Shown here: positions 1-8,417 of the stretch, one piece after another
Position numbering within the stretch: position 1 is the stretch's first letter
Layout: each line of letters starts with the position of its first letter
Source: C00003060 sp964440795
GTDB taxonomy: Bacteria > Desulfobacterota > Desulfobacteria > Desulfobacterales > C00003060
NCBI GenBank assembly: GCA_964440795.1
Contig: CAYTTQ010000001.1
Span: forward strand, 1-64,000
Reading direction: 5' to 3'
DNA: 64,000 nt
Notes under the pieces: generated by a model
The model's database searches: none
Told to the model about the DNA's origin: nothing
Seen by the model: only the letters and a program-made list of their open reading frames with translations
Made by a program: the position numbers and the translations under genes

Positions 1-53
1 CGAACCAAATCCGAGCGCCCATTCTGTGAAGTTATTTTTGCGCGAACCCTTAC
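1..53 (-). repeat. Partial copy of a dispersed inverted-repeat element
   Basis: Read on the minus strand, this stretch reproduces the left half of the complete element at 50838-51023: the terminal-repeat core CGCGCAAAAATAACTTCACA followed by the same internal bases. It is cut by the window edge, so the other end cannot be seen. It lies just downstream of the eno stop codon, as other copies lie at gene 3' ends. Confidence 0.75.
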
Positions 54-127
54 TTCACGCCATAGCACGTCATCCCCATCCACCGTGCAAACCTTACAAT
101 GGAGGAAATTCGGCCCGAGACGACACA

Positions 128-1399
128 TTATCCAAAGGTCTCAGAAAACCTGCCACTTACCCCTAAATCTTCTTCAATTCGCAACAACTGATTATATTTG
201 GCAATACGATCGGTCCGAGAGGCGGATCCCGTCTTAATCTGTCCCGCATTGACGGCTACCGCCAAATCAGCAATGAAAGTGTCTTCCGTCTCCCCGGAAC
301 GGTGGGATATGATCGTTTCATAGGCCGCATCCTTTGCCATTGCAATCGTTTCCAACGTTTCGGTCAACGTGCCGATCTGGTTCAGTTTGATCAAAATCGC
401 GTTGGCAATGCCCCGATCCATACCTTTTTGGAAAATCTTGGGATTGGTAACAAATATGTCATCCCCCACGATCTGTATTTTAGCCTCCAATCGCTCCGTC
501 ATTTTTTCCCACCCCACCCAATCCTGTTCGGCCAAACCATCTTCAATCGAAAGGATGGGATACGAATCAATGAGCTCTTCGTAATAATCGATCAGACCAT
601 TAGCCCCCACGCCTTTTCTGCCTTCTCCGGAAAGGGTATATTTCCCTTTGATGTAAAACTCATTTGCCGCAGCATCCAAGGCCAAGCCGACATCGCTTCC
701 CGGTTTATATCCCGCTTTTTCTATCGCCGTAATAATGAGACGAAGCGCCTCCTCATTAGAGTCTAAATCGGGGGCAAACCCACCTTCATCGCCCACGGCC
801 ACGTTATGCCCGGCCTTTTTCAAAACCGCCTTCAAGCTATGAAACGTCTCCGTACCCATACGTATGGCATCGGCGAAGGTCTTGGCCCCGATAGGCACGA
901 TCATAAATTCCTGAATATCAAGATTGTTGGCGGCATGGGCACCACCGTTAACGATATTCATCAAGGGAACCGGCAAGGTTTTGCCCGCAATACCGCCAAT
1001 ATATCGATACAAAGGCAAACCAAAGGCCTGGGCCGCCGCTCTGGCTGTCGCAAGAGATACACCCAGCATGGCATTGGCGCCCAGCTTTGTTTTGTTGGCG
1101 GTCCCGTCCAGTTCCATCATGTACCGATCCAACACTTCCTGTTCAGAGGCATCCATGCCGATGAGCGCCGGGCCAATGGTATCCTGCACATTGGAAACCG
1201 CTTGGGCAACGCCCTTTCCCCCATACCGCTTTTTACGTTTGTCTCTCAGTTCCAAGGCCTCGCGTTTTCCCGTGGAAGCTCCGGAAGGAACGGCAGCCCG
1301 CCCCATATAACCACTGGAAACAATAACATCCACTTCCACAGTCGGATTTCCCCGAGAGTCAAGGATTTCCCTGGCAGCAACGTCAATAATTTCAGTCAT
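128..1399 (-). CDS. eno: Enolase (phosphopyruvate hydratase)
   Basis: Cytoplasmic glycolytic enzyme interconverting 2-phosphoglycerate and phosphoenolpyruvate. The 423-residue product has the family's usual length. Visible signatures are the N-terminal AREILDSRGNPTVEVDV, His155 and Glu164 in the HAANNLDIQEFM region, Glu205 in GDEGGFAP, the metal ligands in SIEDGLAEQDW and GDDIFVTN, the catalytic Lys in ILIKLNQ, and the substrate-gripping ISHRSGETED loop. The start ATG has a GGGAGG ribosome site just upstream. It diverges from argS and has its own promoter candidate in the 135-bp gap. Nothing looks degenerate; identification is secure. Confidence 0.98.
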   Translation of the reverse strand: MTEIIDVAAREILDSRGNPTVEVDVIVSSGYMGRAAVPSGASTGKREALELRDKRKKRYGGKGVAQAVSNVQDTIGPALIGMDASEQEVLDRYMMELDGTANKTKLGANAMLGVSLATARAAAQAFGLPLYRYIGGIAGKTLPVPLMNIVNGGAHAANNLDIQEFMIVPIGAKTFADAIRMGTETFHSLKAVLKKAGHNVAVGDEGGFAPDLDSNEEALRLIITAIEKAGYKPGSDVGLALDAAANEFYIKGKYTLSGEGRKGVGANGLIDYYEELIDSYPILSIEDGLAEQDWVGWEKMTERLEAKIQIVGDDIFVTNPKIFQKGMDRGIANAILIKLNQIGTLTETLETIAMAKDAAYETIISHRSGETEDTFIADLAVAVNAGQIKTGSASRTDRIAKYNQLLRIEEDLGVSGRFSETFG

Positions 1400-1459
1400 G
1401 GCACCCCTCCCTTTTTTGATGAACTCGTAAGAAGTTTCATACGAGATATTCAGCCGCTA

Positions 1460-1488
1460 ATAAAACATAAAACATCAAATTGTGTCAA
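1460..1488 (-). promoter_or_regulatory. Sigma-70-like promoter candidate for eno
   Basis: On the minus strand a perfect TTGACA (1488-1483) is followed after 17 bp by TTTTAT (1465-1460, 4 of 6 matches to consensus). Transcription would begin near 1453, leaving about 54 nt of leader before the eno ATG. The -10 is weak, so this is a prediction only. Confidence 0.45.
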
Positions 1489-1497
1489 TTGTGATCC

Positions 1498-1526
1498 TTG
1501 ACTTAAACGCCAAAAGTAAATAAAAC
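1498..1526 (+). promoter_or_regulatory. Sigma-70-like promoter candidate for argS
   Basis: TTGACT (1498-1503), 17 bp, TAAAAC (1521-1526). The implied start site is near 1533, only one or two bases before the argS ATG at 1535, which itself lacks a clear Shine-Dalgarno. If real, the message would be leaderless. It lies back to back with the eno promoter. Confidence 0.35.
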
Positions 1527-1534
1527 ACAGACCC

Positions 1535-3211
1535 ATGAGAGACACCATCCGGAACATGATACACGACGCCTTGGTGTCGGCCCTTGACGCGGGCGCGCTC
1601 CAGCCATTGTCGAGTCCACCGTCGATTGCGGTTGAAATCCCCAAACAGTCCGCAAACGGAGACTTCAGTACCAATATTGCCATGACGATGGCGTCGTCCC
1701 AGAGGAAGCCGCCCCGAGAGATTGCCGACACCTTGATCGCCCACCTTAACGATCCGGAAGGCTTTCTCGCTAAGGTGGAGGTTGCCGGGCCCGGATTCGT
1801 CAATTTCTTTGTAACACCGGACCACTGGTATGTCGTATTAAAGGCGGTTCATCGACAAGGCCGGACGTATGGTACCTCCGACTTCGGTCGGGGGAAGCGT
1901 GTTCAAGTGGAGTTTGTAAGCGCCAACCCTACCGGTCCGCTTCATGTCGGTCATGGTCGCTGTGCCGCTGTAGGAGACACACTGGCCGCCGTCATGAAAA
2001 CAGCAGGATACGATGTGGAGCGGGAATATTATGTCAATGATTCGGGGCGCCAGATTCATACACTCGGGAATTCGGTTTTTCTGCGGTACCGCCAGTTGCA
2101 CGGCCACAATGTTGAATTTCCGGCGGACGCTTATCAGGGAGAATATATAAAAGATTTGGCCCAGGCCGTATCGGACCGGCAAGGAACGCAACTCTTGGAG
2201 CTGCCCGAAAACGAGGCCATAGAAAGCTGTGCCCAATTTGCAGCGGAAAAGATTTTGACGGAAATCAAGGCAGACCTGGCAGCTTTCAACGTCTCATTCG
2301 ACTCCTGGTTTAGTGAGCAACACCTGTTTAATACGAATCGTGTCGAACTGGTGGTGGCGGGACTGAGAGAGAAAGGGGTTGTCTATGAGCATGCCGGAGC
2401 CCTTTGGTTTCGAACCTCGGATTATGGCGACGAAAAGGATCGTGTGGTTGTTCGCGCTAATGGCCTGGCAACCTACTTCGCCTCGGACATCGCCTATCAT
2501 GAGGAGAAATTCGAACGGGGATTCGACCGGGTCATCGACGTCTGGGGAGCCGATCATCATGGATATATTCCCAGGGTTTCGGCGTCCGTCCAGGCGATGG
2601 GTTACGAAAGAACCAGGCTGGGATTCGTGCTGGTTCAATTGGTCAACCTGCTCCGCGGCGGCAAGCCGGTGGCAATGTCTACGCGTGCAGGAGAATTTGT
2701 CACGCTTCGGGATGTAATACGGGAAGTGGGAAAGGATGCCGCCCGATTCTTATTCCTGATGCGTCATTACGAGAGCTCCCTTGATTTTGATCTCGAGCTG
2801 GCCAAGAAACAGTCAAACGAAAATCCGGTCTATTATGTCCAATACGTCCATGCCAGAATTTCAAACATTCTGAAGAGGGCCCAATCCCAGGGATACGGAA
2901 CGGCTACCTGGCAAGAAGATTTTCCGGAACTCATCAACCTGCCCGAAGAAATTCAACTCATTAAGCTGATGGAACGTTATCCGGAAGTAATCATTCAAAG
3001 TGCACGGCTTCTGGAACCCCACCGGATCCCATTTTATCTAAAGGAGTTGGCAGGAGCCTTTCATACCTATTATCATGATCGAAACAAACACCAGGTGGTA
3101 AGCGACAACCCGCGCCTGACGATGGCTCGGCTTTTCCTCGTATCGGGTATTCGTATCATCATTCGAAACGGACTCACCCTAATGGGGGTGTCGGCACCGG
3201 AAAACATGTAG
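1535..3211 (+). CDS. argS: Arginyl-tRNA synthetase
   Basis: Class I aminoacyl-tRNA synthetase charging tRNA-Arg. The 558-residue protein has the N-terminal additional domain (about 1-100), the HIGH signature as HVGH at 137-140 within SANPTGPLHVGHGR, the KMSKS equivalent as MSTRAG at 381-386, and a C-terminal DALR anticodon-binding domain. Length and motif order are typical. No convincing ribosome site precedes the ATG at 1535; an internal Met8 (1556) is possible, but the upstream Met gives the usual family N-terminus. It is followed after 16 bp by the SPOR-domain gene. Confidence 0.97.
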   Translation: MRDTIRNMIHDALVSALDAGALQPLSSPPSIAVEIPKQSANGDFSTNIAMTMASSQRKPPREIADTLIAHLNDPEGFLAKVEVAGPGFVNFFVTPDHWYVVLKAVHRQGRTYGTSDFGRGKRVQVEFVSANPTGPLHVGHGRCAAVGDTLAAVMKTAGYDVEREYYVNDSGRQIHTLGNSVFLRYRQLHGHNVEFPADAYQGEYIKDLAQAVSDRQGTQLLELPENEAIESCAQFAAEKILTEIKADLAAFNVSFDSWFSEQHLFNTNRVELVVAGLREKGVVYEHAGALWFRTSDYGDEKDRVVVRANGLATYFASDIAYHEEKFERGFDRVIDVWGADHHGYIPRVSASVQAMGYERTRLGFVLVQLVNLLRGGKPVAMSTRAGEFVTLRDVIREVGKDAARFLFLMRHYESSLDFDLELAKKQSNENPVYYVQYVHARISNILKRAQSQGYGTATWQEDFPELINLPEEIQLIKLMERYPEVIIQSARLLEPHRIPFYLKELAGAFHTYYHDRNKHQVVSDNPRLTMARLFLVSGIRIIIRNGLTLMGVSAPENM

Positions 3212-3227
3212 GAAATTTCATAAAACG

Positions 3228-3944
3228 ATGGCTGCTAAAACTTCGCAAACGAGCAAAACCAAGAAAAAGACACCATCGAAGAAGAAGTCTTCCTTGAGTT
3301 TTACCAGGAAGGAGTTATTCCTCTGGTTGGGGGTGATCTTCTTATCCATGGTGTGGATGTTTATTTTGGGAATCATCGTAGGCCGGGGCCTTTCACCGGT
3401 CCGTTTTGACGTGGAAGAACTCAAAGAAGAACTGGTTGCCTTAAAACAGGAGGCCTTGAAGGCCAAGGAAAAAGCAAGCCAACCTGAGGAAGAGGCGGAT
3501 GAAAGACACTTGGGCTTCTACGATATCCTGACCGAAAAGAAAGAGATGGCCCGCTTGAAGTCTTTAGAGAACGTGAAAAATGGGTCCGGTCAAGAAGATA
3601 CCATTGCCACGAGTCTCGAAACTTCGAGTAGAAAGGACCCGCAGAAGAAGCCGCCGGCAAAACGATCGGAGCGGGAAACGCCGGCCCGAAAAGTCGTGGA
3701 GACTTCGTCTCCAGCCCGCTACACGCTTCAGATCGCCTCGTTTCGGGACACAACGAGGGCGAAAGCATTCATTTCCACTCTGGAATCGAAAGGATATGAC
3801 GCTTATCAGGTCGCTGCCCACGTAGATGGAAAAGGAATCTACCACCGGGTTAGGATCGGGCACTTCCGCCATAAACAGGCGGCACGCAAGCTTCTGGCAC
3901 AACTCAAACAAGACAATCTGAACCCGCTTCTGATACAGGAGTAG
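3228..3944 (+). CDS. Membrane-anchored SPOR-domain protein
   Basis: Predicted inner-membrane protein of 238 residues. A Lys-rich cytoplasmic N-terminus (1-23) leads into one transmembrane segment (about 25-47, LFLWLGVIFLSMVWMFILGI), a charged, coiled-coil-prone linker rich in Glu/Lys and Arg/Pro, and a C-terminal SPOR domain (about 162-238, starting YTLQIASFRDTTRAKAF). SPOR domains bind denuded-glycan peptidoglycan, usually at division sites, so a cell-envelope or septal role is likely. The architecture resembles FtsN/DedD-type proteins, but no specific orthology is claimed. It sits between argS and gatC, an arrangement that gives no functional clue. Confidence 0.85.
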   Translation: MAAKTSQTSKTKKKTPSKKKSSLSFTRKELFLWLGVIFLSMVWMFILGIIVGRGLSPVRFDVEELKEELVALKQEALKAKEKASQPEEEADERHLGFYDILTEKKEMARLKSLENVKNGSGQEDTIATSLETSSRKDPQKKPPAKRSERETPARKVVETSSPARYTLQIASFRDTTRAKAFISTLESKGYDAYQVAAHVDGKGIYHRVRIGHFRHKQAARKLLAQLKQDNLNPLLIQE

Positions 3945-4019
3945 AAGATAAAATTTTACCCATTAAGCACCAGCGGGGGGGTGCTCGCATACAGATTGAG
4001 AGGAAGCGTATATTTCACC

Positions 4020-4307
4020 ATGAAGATTGAAAAAGAAGAAATCATCCATGTAGGCAAGCTCGCCAGGCTTCATCTGGACGAAGCGGCGGTTGAGTTGTAT
4101 GAAAGACAACTCGATGATGTGTTATCGTATATGGAAACATTGAATCGGCTGAACACGCAAGACATAACACCGACCTCTCACGTTGTTTCCGTAACCAATG
4201 TATTTCGGGCCGATACCGTCACCCCGTCCCTCTCTCGGGAAACCGCACAGGCCAACGCGCCGGAACGCGAGGACGGCACATTTGTGGTACCCAAGATTAT
4301 CGAATAG
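4020..4307 (+). CDS. gatC: Asp/Glu-tRNA amidotransferase subunit C
   Basis: Small subunit of GatCAB, which converts Glu-tRNA-Gln (and Asp-tRNA-Asn) to the amidated form; GatC stabilises GatA. The 95-residue product has the family pattern: N-terminal helix with VGKLARLHLD, then LDDVLSYMETLNRLNTQDI and a C-terminal FVVPKIIE. I chose the ATG at 4020, preceded by AGGAAG, rather than the longer in-frame start at 3981, because family members begin MKIxKE(E/D)I. gatA begins 14 bp downstream. An AsnRS gene is also present in this window, so the complex probably serves glutamine here (inference). Confidence 0.94.
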   Translation: MKIEKEEIIHVGKLARLHLDEAAVELYERQLDDVLSYMETLNRLNTQDITPTSHVVSVTNVFRADTVTPSLSRETAQANAPEREDGTFVVPKIIE

Positions 4308-4321
4308 AAAGTGGGCACGCC

Positions 4322-5809
4322 GTGGAACTTTGCCAACTGACCATACATGAAGCCCATGACCGATTGATAAGGAGGGAAATCAGTTCGGTGGAACTCACCA
4401 CCGCGGTGTTCGATCGTATCGCGGCCGTTGACGACAAAGTGGGCGCTTATATCACCCTGTTTGAAGATGACGCTTTGGCTCAGGCTGAAAAGGCGGATGC
4501 CTTGATCGGCCAAGGCCGTGTAACACCGATCACAGGTATTCCTTTGGCCATTAAAGACGTCTTGTGCATGCAGAATACCCGAACCACGTGCGGTTCTAAA
4601 ATCCTGGAAAATTTTGTTCCCGTTTATGACAGTACCGTCGTTCAACGGCTTAAAGATAACCACGCGGTCATTGTCGGCAAAACCAACCTGGACGAATTTG
4701 CCATGGGCTCGTCAAACGAGCACTCCGCTTACCATCCAACCCGTAACCCCTGGGACTTGACTCGAATTCCGGGAGGCTCCAGCGGAGGATCGGCTGCCGC
4801 CACCATTGCCGGTGAGTGTATCGCCGCGCTGGGAACGGACACCGGGGGATCTATTCGGCAACCCTGCTCTCATTGTGGTATTGTCGGGTTAAAGCCGACC
4901 TACGGAAGGGTTTCTCGCTTCGGTCTTGTCGCCTTTGCCTCATCTCTTGACCAAGCAGGGCCTATCGCCAAAGACGTTACTGATTGCGCTTTGCTCATGA
5001 ACGAACTATTCGGCTACGATTCCAAAGATTCGACATCCGTTTCCTTGGAAGTACCGGATTACACAAAAGCACTCCAACCGGGCGTGGAGGGACTTGTTGC
5101 CGGCATCCCCAAAGAATACTTTATCGAAGGGATGGACGCAGATGTAGCAGCAGCGGTAGACAAAGCGATCAAGTCATTGGAAGCTCTGGGGGTAACCTTG
5201 AAAGAGGTTTCCCTGCCCCACACCGATTACGCTGTTGCCGCGTATTACATTATTGCCCCCGCTGAAGCCAGTTCAAACTTGGCCCGCTATGACGGTGTGA
5301 AGTACGGGCTTCGTGACGCTTCGTCGAGTGATTTAATCGAGATGTATCAAAATACCCGATCGAGAGGATTCGGGCCGGAAGTGCAAAGACGCATTATCAT
5401 CGGTACCTATGCCTTGTCCGCGGGGTACTACGATGCGTACTATAAAAAAGCATCGCAGGTTCGAACACTTATTACAGACGATTTCAAACAGGCCTTTCGG
5501 TCTTGCGATGTGCTCCTGGGGCCGGTGGCGCCTTCTCCGGCCTTCAGGCTTGGAGAGAAACTGGATGATCCCCTGTCCATGTATTTATCGGATATCTTCA
5601 CCCTGCCGGCCAGCTTGGCCGGTATCCCGGGTATTTCCGTGCCTTGCGGATTCAGCAAGGAGGGCCTCCCCATCGGACTTCAGATTTTGGGGGGTCATTT
5701 TGCCGAAGAGACACTCATACGGGTCGCGTATAACTTTGAGCAGACCACTGATTTCAAAGATAAGAAACCGGGATTGACCGGGCTGGAAACATCTGCCGGC
5801 CATGCGTAA
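4322..5809 (+). CDS. gatA: Asp/Glu-tRNA amidotransferase subunit A
   Basis: Glutaminase subunit of GatCAB that releases ammonia for tRNA-dependent amidation. The 495-residue amidase-signature protein shows the full triad: Lys78 (GIPLAIKDVL), cis-Ser153 in GGSSGGSAAA and nucleophilic Ser177 in GTDTGGSIRQP. Translation starts at a GTG (4322). gatB, which often follows, is not here: the next genes are a 60-residue hypothetical and mutL, so GatB must be encoded elsewhere. Identification is secure. Confidence 0.97.
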   Translation: MELCQLTIHEAHDRLIRREISSVELTTAVFDRIAAVDDKVGAYITLFEDDALAQAEKADALIGQGRVTPITGIPLAIKDVLCMQNTRTTCGSKILENFVPVYDSTVVQRLKDNHAVIVGKTNLDEFAMGSSNEHSAYHPTRNPWDLTRIPGGSSGGSAAATIAGECIAALGTDTGGSIRQPCSHCGIVGLKPTYGRVSRFGLVAFASSLDQAGPIAKDVTDCALLMNELFGYDSKDSTSVSLEVPDYTKALQPGVEGLVAGIPKEYFIEGMDADVAAAVDKAIKSLEALGVTLKEVSLPHTDYAVAAYYIIAPAEASSNLARYDGVKYGLRDASSSDLIEMYQNTRSRGFGPEVQRRIIIGTYALSAGYYDAYYKKASQVRTLITDDFKQAFRSCDVLLGPVAPSPAFRLGEKLDDPLSMYLSDIFTLPASLAGIPGISVPCGFSKEGLPIGLQILGGHFAEETLIRVAYNFEQTTDFKDKKPGLTGLETSAGHA

Positions 5810-5889
5810 TCCATAAACAGTATCTCAATTGCTTGGAAACGATTCGTTTTTTTAACCCAGCGTATTAGCGGTTCGGGAGGAAAAAGAAC

Positions 5890-6072
5890 ATGAGTATTCA
5901 ACCGGAAGGAGAAGACATAAAAAAGGCCACAAAGTGGATATCCGAAGCACGCACGGATAATCCAAGCGCAAAATTGTCTGACCTGGTCCAAAAGGCTTGT
6001 GCCAGATTCGACTTATCTCCCAGCGATTGCGAATTCCTCTCTCGGTTTTTCTCGGAAAAACCATCCGGGTAG
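5890..6072 (+). CDS. Small hypothetical protein upstream of mutL
   Basis: Sixty residues, hydrophilic, no signal peptide or membrane segment. A strong ribosome site (GGGAGG) stands about nine bases before the ATG, and mutL starts 12 bp after the stop, which supports translation and co-transcription. The sequence suggests a small helical domain (KLSDLVQKACARFDLSPSDCEFL). I do not recognise a family and propose no function. Confidence 0.6.
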   Translation: MSIQPEGEDIKKATKWISEARTDNPSAKLSDLVQKACARFDLSPSDCEFLSRFFSEKPSG

Positions 6073-6084
6073 CCCCATATCCCC

Positions 6085-7824
6085 ATGCCCCGCATAAAGA
6101 CCTTATCCGAGATTTTATCAAACAAAATCGCTGCCGGTGAGGTCGTTGAACGGCCTGCTTCCGTAGTCAAGGAACTGGTGGAAAATGCCATTGATGCCGA
6201 TAGTTCCAGAATTAACGCAGACCTGGAGAAAGGCGGCCGCAGGGTCATTCGAGTCTCTGACAACGGCCGGGGCATGGACCGGGAAGATGCCCTGTTAGCG
6301 ACGGAACGATACGCCACCAGCAAAATCTACGGCGAGGAGGACCTTTTTTCCATATCCACGCTGGGATTTCGCGGCGAGGCACTGCCCAGTATCGCATCCG
6401 TATCGAAAATGGAGATTACCACCAAGACGCGAGCGCTTGATGCAGGCACCAAGGTGGTCATCCATGGCGGGCGCACTGAAGCCGTCTCCAGCGTCGGCGC
6501 TGCGCCGGGTACGGTGGTGACAGTGGAGGAATTGTTTTACAACACACCGGCAAGAAAAAAGCACCTCAAGACCCAACAGACCGAAGTCGGTCATGTGACC
6601 GACACATTTGCCCGAATCGCAATGGCCCGACCGAACATCCACTTTACCCTGTCCCACAACGGCAAGATCCTTGCGGACTGGGAATCCACCTCGAACTGGG
6701 CGTTTCGAATCACCGAGGTATTAAAAGGGGACCTTGAGAAAGACCTCTTTGAACTTGAGTCTGCTGTTGACGATGTTCGGATTTGGGGGCTTATCGCCTC
6801 GCCTCACATTACGCGGTCCAATGCCAAAAGTCAGTATGTATATGTCAACGGCCGGCCGGTACGAGACCGCGTCCTGTACCATGCGGTCGTACAGGGGTAC
6901 GAACCCTACCTCACCAAGGGTAAATCCCCGGTAGTGGTTATTTTCATTACGCTGCCGTGCGACCAGGTGGACGTAAACGTGCACCCTACGAAACGCTCCG
7001 TTCGTTTTGACTCCCCCAGGTTGATCCATGATACCATGGCCAGGGCCATACGAGACAGGATCAAGGATCTGAGCCGGCCGGTCTGGCCAAAAGCCCCATC
7101 CCCAAACACTCCATTCGAACCCCGGCAGGATGAAAACCCACCGTCTTTTGAGTCCAGAATCGGTGAACCGGTTCCCCCCTCCTTTCAAGATGCGATCAAA
7201 ACCGGCCCGCCAACCCAGACTCCCTTGTGGCGCACTGAGGGATTTGGGCATCTGACGGTCATCGGACAACTCCATAATACATATATCCTTTGTGAATCAC
7301 CGGAAGGTTTGATCCTTATTGATCAACATGCTGCCCACGAACGGGTGGTCTTCGAAACCCTTCGAACAAATTACAGACAAGCTCAGCCCCGCTCACAAGG
7401 TCTACTGATACCGGAAAAGGTTGAACTGGGCTATCGGGAGGCCGGCATTCTCGATTCGATAAGGTCGGACCTGCTGGCCGTGGGCCTGGAAGTGGAACCC
7501 TTCGGGGGAACGACCTACTTGATTCGCTCAGTTCCTCAAATACTATCCCAAAAGGCCACGGCCCCGTTGGTCATGGAAATCGTTGAAAAAGTGGCCGAAA
7601 TGGATTTGTCTTCCGGTCTCGAGCGCGCAATCGACGCCTGTCTTATTGTCATGGCCTGCCACGGGGCAATCAGGGCAGGCAAAAAAATGACCGTTGAAGA
7701 AATGGAAACCCTGTTGAAGCAACTCGACAGACTCGACGACCCGACACATTGTCCTCACGGGCGCCCCACGGTGATCAGAAAACGTGTTTACGATATCGAA
7801 AAGGCTTTCAAGAGGATTACCTAA
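6085..7824 (+). CDS. mutL: DNA mismatch repair endonuclease MutL
   Basis: Mismatch-repair ATPase acting with MutS. The 579-residue protein has the GHKL ATPase domain (IAAGEVVERPASVVKELVEN, DNGRGMD, TLGFRGEALPSI), a transducer domain with VDVNVHPTK, a Pro-rich linker (about 330-385) and the C-terminal dimerisation domain. The nicking-endonuclease motif DQHA-x2-E-x4-E is intact at residues 413-424, as are ACHGAIRAG (about 523) and CPHGRP (about 556), which complete the metal site. This is therefore the self-nicking MutL type found in bacteria without MutH. A DHH-type gene follows 3 bp after the stop. Confidence 0.97.
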   Translation: MPRIKTLSEILSNKIAAGEVVERPASVVKELVENAIDADSSRINADLEKGGRRVIRVSDNGRGMDREDALLATERYATSKIYGEEDLFSISTLGFRGEALPSIASVSKMEITTKTRALDAGTKVVIHGGRTEAVSSVGAAPGTVVTVEELFYNTPARKKHLKTQQTEVGHVTDTFARIAMARPNIHFTLSHNGKILADWESTSNWAFRITEVLKGDLEKDLFELESAVDDVRIWGLIASPHITRSNAKSQYVYVNGRPVRDRVLYHAVVQGYEPYLTKGKSPVVVIFITLPCDQVDVNVHPTKRSVRFDSPRLIHDTMARAIRDRIKDLSRPVWPKAPSPNTPFEPRQDENPPSFESRIGEPVPPSFQDAIKTGPPTQTPLWRTEGFGHLTVIGQLHNTYILCESPEGLILIDQHAAHERVVFETLRTNYRQAQPRSQGLLIPEKVELGYREAGILDSIRSDLLAVGLEVEPFGGTTYLIRSVPQILSQKATAPLVMEIVEKVAEMDLSSGLERAIDACLIVMACHGAIRAGKKMTVEEMETLLKQLDRLDDPTHCPHGRPTVIRKRVYDIEKAFKRIT

Positions 7825-7827
7825 GGC

Positions 7828-8358
7828 ATGGCAAAGAGATCCGGACAACAATCCGAGCAGCGCGTTTGGCGCCGGAAAACGCAGACCCTTCTAAAGGCGT
7901 TCGAACCCAACGACGATGTATCTGTTTTCATAAAGCCCGATCCGGACTCCATGGCAAGTGCATACGCACTCAAGCGCCTCTTGTGGCGGAAGGTCCGTAA
8001 CACCACCCTTGTTTGCATCAGCCCGGTCGAACGGCTGGACAATCTCACGATGAAGGAACTATTGAAAATTCCGCTGACTCAGATGGTAGACGCCGATTTT
8101 TTAACGAAAGTTCACGGGGTCGGCTGGATTTTCGTGTCCGGTGTTTACGAAGACAAACTCATCGTCGTCTTTCGCAATGACGGATACCTGAAGAATGCGG
8201 GGAAAACGGCCGTCCGTGCTTTTGGAGATCTGGGGTCGGCGGGGGGGCACAAAGGGTCGGCCAGGGCGGAGATTCCGCTCGACACGCTTCGTGAAAACGG
8301 GGTGAGGGCCTATAGTTCGGATCTGGTTACACTTGTCAGAAACCGGCTCAAGTTCTAA
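7828..8358 (+). CDS. Shortened DHH/DHHA1-type phosphoesterase
   Basis: The 176-residue product joins two parts I recognise from larger NrnA/RecJ-like DHH proteins. Residues about 25-80 match the N-terminal Rossmann-like start, with the DxD-type motif PDPDSMASAYALKRLLW. Residues about 95-170 match the C-terminal DHHA1 part (VSGVYEDKLIVVFRNDGY, then GSAGGHKGSARAEIPL). The stretch that should carry the DHH motif and most metal ligands is missing, with no frameshift or stop at the junction near residue 86. Known full-length relatives degrade nanoRNA or pAp; activity here is doubtful. It could be a decayed gene or a binding-only paralogue. It is tightly coupled to mutL. Confidence 0.65.
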   Translation: MAKRSGQQSEQRVWRRKTQTLLKAFEPNDDVSVFIKPDPDSMASAYALKRLLWRKVRNTTLVCISPVERLDNLTMKELLKIPLTQMVDADFLTKVHGVGWIFVSGVYEDKLIVVFRNDGYLKNAGKTAVRAFGDLGSAGGHKGSARAEIPLDTLRENGVRAYSSDLVTLVRNRLKF

Positions 8359-8417
8359 TTTATCCTTGCCGTGGGATTCGCACCGTTCGAGGTTACGCGA
8401 ACCGTCCTGGCACCACG

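Noticed and set aside
302..1501. Several long open frames on the plus strand opposite eno
   Set aside because: They are antisense shadows of a clearly conserved enolase gene and show no domain or ribosome site.
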